Source of the DNA: Nonomuraea spiralis
GTDB taxonomy: Bacteria; Actinomycetota; Actinomycetes; Streptosporangiales; Streptosporangiaceae
Direction of reading: 5' to 3'
Length of the DNA stretch: 64,000 bases
Assembly (NCBI RefSeq): GCF_014648435.1
Contig: NZ_BMRC01000022.1
Coordinates: 1-64,000, forward strand
Below, one piece after another: positions 1 to 8,704 of this stretch. The notes beneath the pieces were generated by a model. That model ran no database searches and was not told the DNA's origin. It saw only the letters and a program-made list of their open reading frames with translations. Made by a program: the position numbers and the translations under genes. Position 1 is the stretch's first letter; each line of letters starts with the position of its first letter.

Positions 1-46
1 CATCGGAATGCACAGCCCCGTCACGTTCGAGGGCCTCTACAGGCCG

Positions 47-913
47 TCAGACACCGTGGAGTGACCTCACCTCAGGTGTCCGTGCTACAGGGGGAAGCTC
101 ATAGAGCGATCCAGCGTCCTGGACCATGAGATCGGTGGGGTTCTGCACTTCCGGAGGGGCGTGAGGGGTGAGCAGTGGACGTTCTTCGACGGGAGCCCAA
201 CGCCTGCTGCTCAGGATGTCGAGTTCCCAGCTCGCAATGGTCAGCAGGTGTGCCATCTCGTGGCCTCTGCCGCACTCGAACTGCACCGGATCCTGGATCC
301 AGTCCACCCAGCCTCCAACCTTGCTCCCCGGAGCAGCCGAGAGGTGCGGGAAGTAATTCCAGTTGTCAGGGGTCGCGGCATCCTTTTCCCATGCCCAGAT
401 CCGAGCCCTGAGCTCAGCGGGAAGTTCCCAGCCATCCGGGTACTCCTCCACCCGCTCCGGCGACAGGACGCAAGCCGTAGGGAGATACGAGTCGTCGCTG
501 TCAGGATCCGGCTCGGGGGCCTTAGTGAGCAGACTTCCGACCTCTTCCGCCTTACGCCAGCGCACGATCGTATGAGGCTGAAAGTACGGCTCGTGATCGA
601 GCGGGCACCACAACACCTGGAGGGTGTCGGTGTCATCGGGGAAGGGCAGCTCGGGAACGTCCTGGGCGAACAGCTGCATGACCGGGACCAGTGGAAGCGG
701 GTCCCAACCCTCCGAGGGGTGATGAGACAGCGGCTCAGGACAGATCGGCCAAGGCTCATCCGCAGGCCACAACAACGGCCCGCCCATGGAACTGTCCGTG
801 ATGGCCGGCTCTCCCCGGCGTGGATGCAGCCGAACCGTGGTCCGGTGCTGACCTGCCAGTTCAGGGAAGACAGCTCCTACATCGAACGGCGCCGAGGGCG
901 TCGTCAACCCCAT
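47..913 (-). CDS. YwqG-like (DUF1963-type) protein of unknown function
   Basis: About 288 aa from the ATG at 913, which has GGAG eight bases upstream; an open extension to 1036 lacks such a site. The sequence has the GGxxLWPxxEPWP..C segment, then a VMQLFAQDVPELPFPD stretch and an LQVLWCP strand, which resemble the DUF1963/YwqG family. Members of that family have no settled biochemical role. The gene has lower G+C than the window core and lies on the element side of an orphan tRNA 3' end (1119-1144), so it may be cargo of an integrated element. Family call from motifs only. Confidence 0.6.
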   Translation of the reverse strand: MGLTTPSAPFDVGAVFPELAGQHRTTVRLHPRRGEPAITDSSMGGPLLWPADEPWPICPEPLSHHPSEGWDPLPLVPVMQLFAQDVPELPFPDDTDTLQVLWCPLDHEPYFQPHTIVRWRKAEEVGSLLTKAPEPDPDSDDSYLPTACVLSPERVEEYPDGWELPAELRARIWAWEKDAATPDNWNYFPHLSAAPGSKVGGWVDWIQDPVQFECGRGHEMAHLLTIASWELDILSSRRWAPVEERPLLTPHAPPEVQNPTDLMVQDAGSLYELPPVARTPEVRSLHGV

Positions 914-1118
914 GCTCACCACTCCGATCACAACAGACGAGTCGTAGTGGCACACCGTAGAGCAGAGGGCCGACAGAACGAATCCCTGTTCGCAGCTGTG
1001 ATCGTCGTACCGTTTAGCCGGGGTACAAGGAGTCAACCACGGTCACTCAGGACTGGCCCCAGCCCCAGGCGAACGCCCCCCTGACAAGCCGAGATCCCGC
1101 CGATTTCCGAGCTGGCAG

Positions 1119-1144
1119 CGCGGGTTCGATTCCCGTCACCCCTT
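1119..1144 (+). tRNA. orphan tRNA 3' end (T arm plus acceptor strand), probable att site remnant
   Basis: A five-pair T stem (1120-1124 with 1132-1136, first pair G-T) encloses the canonical loop TTCGATT, followed by the acceptor-like CACCCCT. No matching 5' acceptor, D arm or anticodon arm lies in the 70 bases upstream, so this is not a complete tRNA. A duplicated tRNA 3' end is what integrases leave at the far end of an island inserted in a tRNA gene. The orientation puts the element to the left, beyond the window edge. Confidence 0.6.
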
Positions 1145-1155
1145 CTAAGGACGAG

Positions 1156-1189
1156 AAGCCAGGTCAAGGGTTGGTCCTCGACCTGGCTT
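1156..1189 (+). terminator. perfect 10-bp hairpin just after the tRNA remnant
   Basis: AAGCCAGGTC (1156-1165) pairs exactly with GACCTGGCTT (1180-1189) around a 14-base loop and ends in TTT. It begins about 12 bases after the tRNA 3' end, where the terminator of the original tRNA gene would be expected. This supports the idea that sequence to the right is native chromosome. Confidence 0.6.
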
Positions 1190-1658
1190 TGAGCGTTTCC
1201 ATGGCTTCTTCGATCTTCCGGGCCCGGTGGCCCTCATGGAAGAGTGCCCGTGCGGGGTAACAGGTCTCGTGGGGCCGCGCAGGATCGGACCACAAAGGTG
1301 TTGCGGTGTGACGGAGATCATGGAAGGGAGATCCCGCTCTCGGCGTACGTCTCCATGCGCTCGCGGAGGTCCGGTGGGCGGATCATGCCGCGTCCCGGGT
1401 GTGCGGCAAATTCGCCCCGCTGCGTGCCGCGAGCAGGATCGGTATGTGACTTGAGGACGGCGGTCACGCGCCCCACGCCATTGCCCCGGCGTCTCTGGAT
1501 GTGAGCCGTCCATGGTGGGTGCGCGGAAGCCACTCATCGAGCTGAGCTGAGCTGGGCCGGACAACCTCGGGACAGGGGCTGGGTGCTCATCCGCCGAAGC
1601 CGGCGGCGCGGTGCCGCACACAGGTGTCCGTCAGGGGCGAGCCTTGGGCAGGCTCACG
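1190..1658. other. intergenic stretch with no credible gene
   Basis: Open frames exist on both strands here, but their translations are arginine/proline-rich, lack recognisable motifs and have no convincing ribosome binding sites. The only visible structure is a short GAGCT-type iteration near 1538-1550. I see no further feature. Confidence 0.5.
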
Positions 1659-2240
1659 TCAGTTTCGGCTGCCGCCGTTCCACGTCGGGTCTTCGATCGT
1701 GACGCAGGGCCCGACCTGGCCAGTGATCATGGATGCCGTCAGCCGCCACAACACCTCCTGCTTACGAGTCTCGGCGGTCTCCTTTTCCGTGCCGGCGAAC
1801 TCCAGCACCAGCGTCTGGTCCTTGCCGATGTGCCGGGGATTGATGTCGAGGCCGCCGTCGCGCATGCGGGCGGCCGCGTCGGAGCCCGGTCCCATGGCCG
1901 TCACCGCGCCCACCGTCTTCCCCCTGCCGGTCTTGCACTCCTTGCCGGACGGGAGGTAGCTGATGTCGGCCGTGACGCCTGCCGCGCGCAGGTCCTGCTC
2001 CAGCTGGTCGGCGTCCTTGAACTCGTTGATCTCCACTCGCACTGTGCCGTCGGTGTTCTTGCTCACGGCGTACGCGGGGGTCTCCGTCCCCGTAAGCATG
2101 GGGACGGCGAACGCGGCCGCCGCGGCGAGGAGGCCCACCACGCCTCCCGCGTACAGTCGGCGGGTGACGCGCCGGTGCCGCTCTGCGCGGCCCGCGATCT
2201 CGGCCTTGAGTTCCATCAGCAGTTGCTCCTCGAATGTCAT
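1659..2240 (-). CDS. single-pass membrane protein, likely sigma-factor partner
   Basis: 193 aa with a cytoplasmic basic N-terminus (residues 1-28), one transmembrane segment (about 30-50, GGVVGLLAAAAAFAVPML) and an extracytoplasmic C-terminal domain rich in charged residues. Its ATG overlaps the stop of the upstream ECF sigma gene by four bases, so translation is probably coupled. Co-encoded membrane proteins with cytoplasmic N-termini commonly hold ECF sigma factors inactive. No HXXXCXXC zinc anti-sigma motif is visible, so the anti-sigma role is inferred from topology and position. Confidence 0.65.
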   Translation of the reverse strand: MTFEEQLLMELKAEIAGRAERHRRVTRRLYAGGVVGLLAAAAAFAVPMLTGTETPAYAVSKNTDGTVRVEINEFKDADQLEQDLRAAGVTADISYLPSGKECKTGRGKTVGAVTAMGPGSDAAARMRDGGLDINPRHIGKDQTLVLEFAGTEKETAETRKQEVLWRLTASMITGQVGPCVTIEDPTWNGGSRN

Positions 2241-2788
2241 CCTGATGCTCCACTCATGACGAAGGGCAGGTTCCGCAGTGTCCGGCGGGCGCGGTGCAGG
2301 CGTACCTTGGCGGCGCTCTGCCGGATTCCGAGGGCGAGCGCTGCCTCCGTGACCGTGAGCTGGTCGATCACGACCAGCTCCAGTACGGCGCGCTCCCCCT
2401 TCGGCAACTCGGCCATGGCCTCGAACACCTGCCTGGCGTGCCGCTCCGCGTCGATGCGCTCCTCGAGCCTGGCGACGTCGTCGGTGGCGAGCGAGCGTCG
2501 TCCGCTCACCCGGTCCGTCAACCGGTACTGCTTGTACGCCCGCCGCCGCTCGGCGGAGATCGTCTTGCGTGCCACGCCGTAGAGCCAGGCGATCTCGGAG
2601 CCCAGCTCGGCTCGGTAGGTGTGGGCCGAGTCGAGCACTGCCACGAACACCTCGGCCACCAGGTCGGCGACCGTGTGCGGGTCGTCCACGCGGCGGGCGA
2701 GGAATCGGGTGACCGCATCGACGTTCCGCCGGTAGAAGGCCTCGAAGGCCACAGGATCTGTGGCTATCTCCGCCTGTTTACGACGCAC
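2237..2788 (-). CDS. ECF-family RNA polymerase sigma factor
   Basis: 183 aa, the usual size for an ECF sigma factor. Region 2 spans about residues 12-80 (FEAFYRRNVDAVTRFLARRV..DLVAEVFVAV..WLYGVARKTI) and binds core polymerase and the -10 element. Region 4 spans about 118-172 (LPKGERAVLELVVIDQLTVTEAALALGI..VRLHRARRTL) and binds the -35 element. First gene of a two-gene unit with the membrane partner downstream. Its target promoters cannot be read from this window. Confidence 0.93.
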   Translation of the reverse strand: MRRKQAEIATDPVAFEAFYRRNVDAVTRFLARRVDDPHTVADLVAEVFVAVLDSAHTYRAELGSEIAWLYGVARKTISAERRRAYKQYRLTDRVSGRRSLATDDVARLEERIDAERHARQVFEAMAELPKGERAVLELVVIDQLTVTEAALALGIRQSAAKVRLHRARRTLRNLPFVMSGASG

Positions 2789-2918
2789 CGGTCATGCTCC
2801 CTTCGTCGATTCGCCCCTGCTTGGTGAGAACCGACAAAAGGGTTACATTCGCAGGTCAGACCCCTTCGCGACCGACCGGACTTCCTACGAGGCAGCGTGC
2901 GCGGCTCGGGGTGCAGGT

Positions 2919-3200
2919 TCAGGTGCTCGAGAGTGACGGGACGCCGTCGACGTCCCGCATGAGGAAGCAGAAGGCGGGCCGGCCATCGTGTGAGCCGGTG
3001 AGGAGCAGCCGCTCGATCTTCCCGGTGAGAGTCGTCTCCACGTGGCCTCCGGGGAGAACCGCGCAGTGGTGCCCGGGACACTGCGGCCCTCGCCGGCCCT
3101 CCGCATCGCAGGTGACGGACGCGGCGGCTTCCGTGTTGTCAGCGGCGTCCCCATCGGGCGAGAGCACGAACGATCGTCGGGATGTCCTCCCGCCGCGCAC
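2919..3200 (-). CDS. small unknown protein
   Basis: 93 aa from the ATG at 3200, or about 82 aa from the in-frame GTG near 3167. The C-terminal half (HVETTLTGKIERLLLTGSHD then GRPAFCFLMRDVDG) has a protein-like strand pattern, and there are three cysteines in the middle. It overlaps the end of the small membrane protein at 3139-3291 in another frame, which may mean translational coupling. I do not recognise the family, and coding status is uncertain. Confidence 0.35.
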   Translation of the reverse strand: MRGGRTSRRSFVLSPDGDAADNTEAAASVTCDAEGRRGPQCPGHHCAVLPGGHVETTLTGKIERLLLTGSHDGRPAFCFLMRDVDGVPSLSST

Positions 3201-3291
3201 GTACGAGTGCGACAGAGCCGAGCACCAGCCAGGGCAGAACCGGGATCAGGACAGCGAAGGGCAGAGACACGACAGAGCCACCTCTCGGCAT
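3139..3291 (-). CDS. small single-pass membrane protein
   Basis: About 50 aa from the ATG at 3291, or 43 aa from the GTG at 3270, which has an AGAGG ten bases upstream. It has one hydrophobic segment (LPFAVLIPVLPWLVLGSVAL) followed by a basic tail RARR..RALARWGRR, typical of small actinobacterial membrane peptides. A longer reading frame extends upstream but looks non-coding. No function is recognised. Confidence 0.4.
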   Translation of the reverse strand: MPRGGSVVSLPFAVLIPVLPWLVLGSVALVRARREDIPTIVRALARWGRR

Positions 3292-3444
3292 CGGTGTCTG
3301 TCGCTGGAGCCTGCAACGCATCATGCACGGCGACCGCGCACCCACAAAACAGAATCCAGCGTCCAGAACGGTGAGCCGAGGATCACACGTGGCCTCGCTC
3401 CCCGTCAACCGTCCAGGTAGACGACCAGAACGCTGGATCAGGAT

Positions 3445-3939
3445 GTGGAGAAGTTGTTCCAGGCGATCTGGTGGTTCAGCATGCCGGCGATCGCGGCGGC
3501 CTGGGCATGGGCCGTTCTCTGGTCCTTCGCCGCGGTGATGACCTATCTGTCGCTCAAGCGGCACGTACGTTCCTTCGTCACGCTGACGATCGCGGCGCTC
3601 CTGGGGGTGGTCATCTTCAGGATCGACTGGCAGACCCTCTACATCGACGGCCAGTTCTGGCTGCACCGGGACGAGTTCGCCGCCCTTGTGGCGGAGCACG
3701 AGAGCGGCCGGCCACTCACGGTGCCGTGGTGGATGAAGTACCTGTCGATGGACGGCCAGGTGCAGCAGCAAGGAGAGGTGCTCTACCTACCGGTGTTCGA
3801 GGACTGGCGTGCGGAGACCGGCAGTGGGATCGCCCACCTGCCGGCCCCGCCGACCTCCCGGACGCTCGTCCAGACCGCGTCCGGCGACCTCGGCAGCCCC
3901 GTACGGGACCTGGGCGACGGCTGGTGGTGGGTGGAGTAG
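3445..3939 (+). CDS. membrane protein of unknown function
   Basis: 164 aa from a GTG start. Two hydrophobic segments lie at about residues 12-35 and 43-60, separated by a short basic turn (SLKRHVRSF). A soluble C-terminal domain follows, with several tryptophans (TVPWWMKYLSMDG) and ending DLGDGWWWVE. It is transcribed divergently from the two small genes to its left and convergently with the GntR remnant. No family recognised. Confidence 0.6.
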   Translation: MEKLFQAIWWFSMPAIAAAWAWAVLWSFAAVMTYLSLKRHVRSFVTLTIAALLGVVIFRIDWQTLYIDGQFWLHRDEFAALVAEHESGRPLTVPWWMKYLSMDGQVQQQGEVLYLPVFEDWRAETGSGIAHLPAPPTSRTLVQTASGDLGSPVRDLGDGWWWVE

Positions 3940-3956
3940 ATCAGCCAGCGGGGTTG

Positions 3957-4320
3957 TCAGAGGTCGCGTTCCTGCTCGTTGAGGATGGCGAGCGCGATCG
4001 TGGCCGCGCCGGCCGCGTCGCCGGCTTCGATCGCCTCGTACAGGTCCTGGTGGGTGGTGTCGGAGCCGAGCACGGCACGTTCCATGCAGTGATCGCGGCG
4101 GACCGTGTCGCGCACCGCCTCGCTCATGCCGCGATACAGGTCCAGCAGCACGGGGTTGTGCGAGGCCGCGGCGATGGCCAGGTGGAAGTCCACGTCGGCG
4201 TCGGCGAACGCGTCGAGGTCCGCGGCCTGGTGAGCGGTGGTGCACCGCTCCAGCGCCTTCCTCAGCTCGTCGAGGTCTGACGGCTTGCGTCGTTGGGCGG
4301 CGAGCCGGGCGGCAACCTGC
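3957..4320 (-). pseudogene. GntR-family regulator, C-terminal FCD domain only (5'-truncated)
   Basis: The last about 120 codons encode a typical FCD ligand-binding domain: AARLAAQRR, then DFHLAIAAASHNPVLLDLY, then THQDLYEAIEAGD, which carry the metal/ligand Asp and His positions of the family. FadR-type GntR proteins are about 220-240 aa with an N-terminal winged helix. Here the frame runs straight into the antisense strand of the allantoinase remnant, so the DNA-binding half is missing. It faces away from the allantoin genes, as a divergent pathway regulator would. It cannot act as a repressor in this form. Confidence 0.8.
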
Positions 4321-5255
4321 GTGAGCTGCGCGGGCTGCACGACGAGGGCGTCTTCGGATTCAAGGGCTTCCTGCTGCACTCGGGCGTGGACGAGTTCCCC
4401 CATCTGGAGCCGGACGACCTGGCGGACGTGCTCCGCGAGATCCGGGCGTTCGACGCGCTGATGATCGTGCACGCCGAGGACCCGCAGGTGATCGACCACG
4501 CCCCGCCCGCGTACGGCGCGAGCTACCGGGACTTCCTGCGCTCCCGGCCGCGCGGCGCGGAGAACCTCGCGATCGCGCAAATCGTCGAGCTGGCCCGCCG
4601 GACCGGCTGCCGGGTGCACATCCTGCACCTGTCCAGCTCGGACGCGCTGCCGATGATCCGCTCGGCCCGGCACGACGGCGTCCGGATCACCGTGGAGACC
4701 TGCCCGCACTACCTGGTGTTCACCGCCGAGGAGATCGCCGAGGGGGCCACCGAGTTCAAGTGCTGCCCGCCGATCCGCGAGGCGGCCAACCGCGAGGCGC
4801 TCTGGCAGGGGCTCGCCGACGGCACGATCGACTGCGTGGTCTCCGACCACTCGCCGTGCACGCCGGAGCTCAAGCGGCTCGACACCGGCGACTTCGGCCT
4901 CGCGTGGGGCGGCATCGCGTCGCTGCAACTCGGCCTGCCCGCGGTGTGGACCGAGGCCCGGCGCCGCGGCCACACGCCGGCCGACGTGGTGCGCTGGATG
5001 GCCGAACGTCCCGCGGAGGTGGCGGGGCTGTCCCGCAGGGGCCGGATCGCGCCGGGCTTTCAGGCCGACTTCTGTGTGTTCGCGCCCGATGAGGTGTTCG
5101 TGGTCGACAAGGACCGGCTGCACCACCGCAACCCCGTGACGCCCTACCACGGCCGCCGGTTCGCAGACGTGGTCCGCGGAAGCTGGCTGCGGGGCGTACG
5201 GATCGGCATCGACGGCCCTTCGCGGGGCCGGCTGCTCAACCGAGGAGAAACATGA
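4293..5255 (+). pseudogene. allB: allantoinase, 5'-truncated
   Basis: The homologous part starts near 4299 (GNLRELRGLHDEGVFGFKGF) and continues to a normal C-terminus. It keeps the carboxylated-lysine region GFKGFLLHSG, the metal ligands in VHAED and HILHLSS, and the aspartate of VVSDHSPC. Allantoinases are about 450 aa; roughly 130 N-terminal residues are gone, including the HxH pair of the binuclear metal site, so the enzyme should be inactive. The frame is otherwise clean, which suggests a recent event. The stop overlaps the allantoicase start (ATGA). Allantoinase would convert allantoin to allantoate. Confidence 0.85.
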
Positions 5256-6394
5256 CTTTCACCCACCTTCCCGACCTGGCCTCGCGCACGCTGGCGGGCA
5301 GCGTCGTGTACGCCAACGACGAGTTGTTCGCCGAGCGCGAGAACCTGATCAAGGCTGGTCCCGCCGTGTTCTCGACGGAGGACTTCGGCCACAAGGGCAA
5401 GGTGTACGACGGCTGGGAGACCCGGCGCCGGCGCGAACCCGGCCACGATCACGCGATCGTCCGGCTCGGCGTCCCCGGCGTGGTGCACGGCGTGGTGATC
5501 GACACCGCCTGGTTCAAGGGCAACTATCCGCCGTACGCCTCGGTGGAGGCGACCAGCGTCGAGGGAGCGCCGTCACCCGACGAACTGGAGCGGGCGAGCT
5601 GGGAGACGATCGTCGGGAAGAGCGAGATCAGGGGCGACGCCGAGAACACGTTCCAGGTGGCGGACCGGCGGCGCTGGACGCACGTCCGGCTGAGCATCTA
5701 CCCCGACGGCGGGGTGGCCCGGTTTCGGGTGCACGGCGAGCCGGTGCCGGACCCACGGTTCCTGGACGGCACGATCGACCTGGCCGCACTGGAGCACGGC
5801 GGAGACGTGGTGGCCTGCTCGAACACGTTCTACTCCGCGCCGCTGCAACTGTTGTTGCCCGGCAGGGCCAGGATCATGGGCGACGGCTGGGAGAACGCCC
5901 GCCGCCGCGACGGCGGCAACGATTACGTGACGGTCAGGCTGGCGGCCCGCGGACGGGTGCGCCGGGTGGAGATCGACACGTCGTACTTCGTCGGCAACGC
6001 GGCCGGCTGGGCCTCGCTGAGCGGGACAGACGCCGACCGTCCGGACGAAGACGCGGAGTGGTTCGACCTGGTTCCGAAGACCCGGCTCCAGCCGGACACC
6101 CGTCACTTCCTCCGCTCGGCGTCGGCCGCGCCCGTGACGCACGTCCGCCTCGGCGTCTTCCCGGACGGCGGCCTGGCCAGGCTCAGGGTGCACGGCGAGC
6201 TGGTCGCCGACGCCCATCGGGCGGCCGTACTCCGCTGGCTCGACCTGCTCCCGGCCGGACACGCCGTCGAGGTGCTTCGCGGGGCCGGTGTGCCCGGTGT
6301 GTCCGCGCAGGAACTCGTAAACCGGCGGCCGTTCACCGGCGGCGACGTACTGCCTCCAGCAGTGATGTCCCTGCTGATGACCACCGCCTCGTAG
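5252..6394 (+). CDS. alc: allantoicase with an extra C-terminal segment
   Basis: 380 aa; AGGAGAAAC precedes the ATG. Two homologous allantoicase repeats are seen, each with a DGWE(T/N).RRR motif (near residues 54 and 210), a VxIDTxxFxGN strand and RLxxxPDGGxARxRVHGE. The enzyme hydrolyses allantoate to ureidoglycolate and urea. After the second repeat come about 45 residues (LDLLPAGHAVEVLRG..LVNRRPFTGGDVLPPA) that resemble the N-terminus of an OHCU decarboxylase and then stop. Intact substrate supply is doubtful because the adjoining allantoinase is truncated. Confidence 0.9.
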   Translation: MTFTHLPDLASRTLAGSVVYANDELFAERENLIKAGPAVFSTEDFGHKGKVYDGWETRRRREPGHDHAIVRLGVPGVVHGVVIDTAWFKGNYPPYASVEATSVEGAPSPDELERASWETIVGKSEIRGDAENTFQVADRRRWTHVRLSIYPDGGVARFRVHGEPVPDPRFLDGTIDLAALEHGGDVVACSNTFYSAPLQLLLPGRARIMGDGWENARRRDGGNDYVTVRLAARGRVRRVEIDTSYFVGNAAGWASLSGTDADRPDEDAEWFDLVPKTRLQPDTRHFLRSASAAPVTHVRLGVFPDGGLARLRVHGELVADAHRAAVLRWLDLLPAGHAVEVLRGAGVPGVSAQELVNRRPFTGGDVLPPAVMSLLMTTAS

Positions 6395-6513
6395 TCGGCC
6401 CTTCAGGAGGGTACGAGCGGTGGGCCCTCCACCCGGCCCGGCGCACCGAACCCCATGCCGCTCTCATCGAGAGTATTGGTTCCACCCTGTACGCGAGAGC
6501 GGAGCGAACCTGC

Positions 6514-7317
6514 ATGACCATCGACGTCCGAACACTTCTTCCCGTCGCCGAGCAAGCCGCGTCGATCGCCGGCGCGATCATCACGAGCAAGGCTCCGGGC
6601 GTCGTCACCGCCAAGGGCGACCGTGACATGGCCACGGAGGTGGATTTCGCCGTGGAACACGCCGTACGAGAGTTCCTGTCGCGCGAGACACCCGAGATCG
6701 GCTTCCTCGGCGAGGAGGAGGGCACAAGCCGGGCGGGCGAAGGCTTGACGTGGGTGCTGGACCCCGTGGACGGCACGGCGAACTTCCTCCACGGCATCCC
6801 GTTGTGCGGAGTCTCGTTGGGCCTGGTCGACGGGGACACGTCCCTGCTCGGAGTCATCGGGCTGCCGTTCCTGAACCTCCGCTACTCGGCCGCTGAAGGC
6901 GCCGGTGCGAAGGCCAACGGATCGCACATCCAGGTCAGCGGCGCCCGAGACCTGCGGGACGCCATCGTCGCCCTCGGCGACTACGCGGTCGGCGAGAACG
7001 CGCCGGAACGCAACAGACCCCGCTTCGCCCTGACGGAAGGACTGGCCGCCCGCGTCCAGCGCGTCCGGATGTTCGGCTCGGCCGCGATCGATCTCGCATG
7101 GGTGGCCGACGGCCGGATCGACGCCAACGTCATGCTCAGCAACAACCCGTGGGACACCGCGGCGGGCGTCGTCATCGCCCGCGAGGCGGGAGCCGTGGTG
7201 GTCGATCTCGACGGCAGCCCGCACGACATGGCCTCCCAGGCGACGATCGCCGCCGGCCCCGAGCTGGTGACCGACCTCGTGGCAATCCTCGCGGAGGCAC
7301 AGCAGGCTGCCGGATAG
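6514..7317 (+). CDS. inositol monophosphatase family phosphatase
   Basis: 267 aa from the ATG at 6514, with GGAG 11 bases upstream; longer in-frame extensions overlap allantoicase antisense-like sequence. Family signatures are present: GEE at 66-68, DPVDGT at 83-88 (metal-binding), and the C-terminal NNPWDTAAGVVIAREAG. These proteins use Mg2+ to hydrolyse inositol phosphates, histidinol phosphate or sugar bisphosphates. The substrate cannot be told from sequence alone. Transcribed independently of its neighbours. Confidence 0.9.
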   Translation: MTIDVRTLLPVAEQAASIAGAIITSKAPGVVTAKGDRDMATEVDFAVEHAVREFLSRETPEIGFLGEEEGTSRAGEGLTWVLDPVDGTANFLHGIPLCGVSLGLVDGDTSLLGVIGLPFLNLRYSAAEGAGAKANGSHIQVSGARDLRDAIVALGDYAVGENAPERNRPRFALTEGLAARVQRVRMFGSAAIDLAWVADGRIDANVMLSNNPWDTAAGVVIAREAGAVVVDLDGSPHDMASQATIAAGPELVTDLVAILAEAQQAAG

Positions 7318-7381
7318 CTCCGCATCTTCCCGGCTTGCTCGGCGACGCGGAATTTCTGTTGATCAAAGCTACTCTGGGCGT

Positions 7382-7717
7382 ATGGGTCATGCGAAGACGT
7401 CGTTCGTCTGCCTGCCTTGCCGCGCCTCGTACAAGCAGCCCTATCCGCTTCCCGGGGACAAGGGCCGGACGTGCCCGCGGTGCGGCGAGTCGCTGATCCA
7501 TGTGGGTTCCGCCTTCGCGGCCCCGCGCCGGCGGGACACCGCGGCGTGGCGGGTGCTCTCGCTGTTGCTGAACGCGGACGTCCGGTTCCACAAGAGTTGT
7601 TGCGGCGGGCCCGGTTACCGTCCGCGCACGCTCAGTGCGGCCCGCGCCCGAATGGCACACGCCCGCGCCACCGGCGAACCGTTCGCCAAGGCCCTGGTAC
7701 GCCGCGAGCTGCCCTGA
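7382..7717 (+). CDS. zinc-ribbon protein of unknown function
   Basis: 111 aa. The N-terminal half carries two CxxC knuckles (CLPC at 10-13, CPRC about 31-34), a likely structural zinc site. It is followed by a conserved-looking basic stretch HVGSAFAAPRRRDTAAWRVL and CCGGPGYRPRTL. Similar short proteins are common in actinomycetes without known function. Monocistronic by spacing. Confidence 0.7.
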   Translation: MGHAKTSFVCLPCRASYKQPYPLPGDKGRTCPRCGESLIHVGSAFAAPRRRDTAAWRVLSLLLNADVRFHKSCCGGPGYRPRTLSAARARMAHARATGEPFAKALVRRELP

Positions 7718-7768
7718 CCCCTGCCCGTTCGCTGAGCGATTCGCCGGGTACGCCAGCGGTGCGACCTG

Positions 7769-8521
7769 TCACGGCAGGACGTGGGAGAGCATCGTCTTGG
7801 CGGGGTGGCCCAGGAGGCGTTCCAGGTCCGGGGTCTGGCGTTCCAGGGCGCCGGTGCGGATCCGGGCGTTGAGCCAGGCCATCGGGCCGGGGGCGGCGTC
7901 CGGGACCTCGCGGTAGGGCACGCCCAGGGCCTCGGCCAGCTGCGGGTGGGTCCACAGCGGTCCGGTGAGGTCGTAGGCGCGGCCCTCGTGGCCCTCGCCG
8001 GTCAGTACGTCGGCCGCCACCTCGGCCAGGTCGGACCGGAACGCGGTGTTCAGGCCACGCCCTCCGGTGCTCCCGGCCAGTACGCCGTCCGACACACGAG
8101 GGACGAACGCGTCGCTGTAGAAGGGGTGGCGCAGGACGGTGTACGGCAGGCCGCTGCGCATGAGGGCCTGCTCGGTGGCGTGGTGGGCCTCGGTCATGCC
8201 GGTGGCGACGGTGTCGGCGTCCAGGAAGCTGGTGTACGCGACGGCGCCCACACCCACGTCCACGGCGGCGGCGATGGCGGCCAGGTGGTGGGCGGTCCTG
8301 CGGGCGGGGTCGAGCTCCGGGGAGGAGATCAGGAGCAGGCGGGCAGCGCCCTCGAAGGCCGTACGCAGGCTCGCCGGGTCGTCGTAGTCGCCCCGCCGCA
8401 CCGGTACGCCTTCCGGGGCCCGCGCGGGATCGCGTACGGCGGCGACGACGTCCGCCCTGGTACGCAGCCGGTCGATGACGAGACGGCCGAGCACGCCCGA
8501 CGCGGCCGAGATTACGATCAT
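7769..8521 (-). CDS. NmrA-like NAD(P)-binding oxidoreductase (QOR2 type)
   Basis: 250 aa atypical short-chain dehydrogenase. The nucleotide-binding loop is SAASGVLGRLV at the extreme N-terminus (normally TGATGxLG). AVRDPAR gives the 2'-phosphate-binding arginine, and the SPELDPARRTAHHLAAIAAA and VAYTSFL segments match the quinone oxidoreductase 2 (YtfG) subgroup. The catalytic Tyr/Lys of classical SDRs is absent, as usual for this group. Divergent from the next gene. Confidence 0.8.
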   Translation of the reverse strand: MIVISAASGVLGRLVIDRLRTRADVVAAVRDPARAPEGVPVRRGDYDDPASLRTAFEGAARLLLISSPELDPARRTAHHLAAIAAAVDVGVGAVAYTSFLDADTVATGMTEAHHATEQALMRSGLPYTVLRHPFYSDAFVPRVSDGVLAGSTGGRGLNTAFRSDLAEVAADVLTGEGHEGRAYDLTGPLWTHPQLAEALGVPYREVPDAAPGPMAWLNARIRTGALERQTPDLERLLGHPAKTMLSHVLP

Positions 8522-8704
8522 GGATCTCCCTCTGAGAATGAGTGATCAAAGTGAACTGCCGGGCGTGACGGGACGCCACTGCTTTTTCCACGGCATAATC
8601 CGCGCCCACGGCAGCCCCGAAAGGGAGCATTCCTTGAGAAACCTGGCCAGATCACCCGGGTTACCGTGATCGTGACCCCGCCCGCTGAGCGGAAGGGAGC
8701 GAAC

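Noticed and set aside
1070..1144. Complete tRNA gene
   Set aside because: No 5' acceptor, D arm or anticodon arm can be folded upstream; only the 3' end is present.
1145..1621. 158-residue minus-strand frame
   Set aside because: Runs through the terminator hairpin and has non-coding-like composition.
3957..5150. 397-residue minus-strand protein containing the FCD domain
   Set aside because: The N-terminal two thirds are antisense to the allantoinase remnant; only the C-terminal 120 residues are homologous to GntR proteins.
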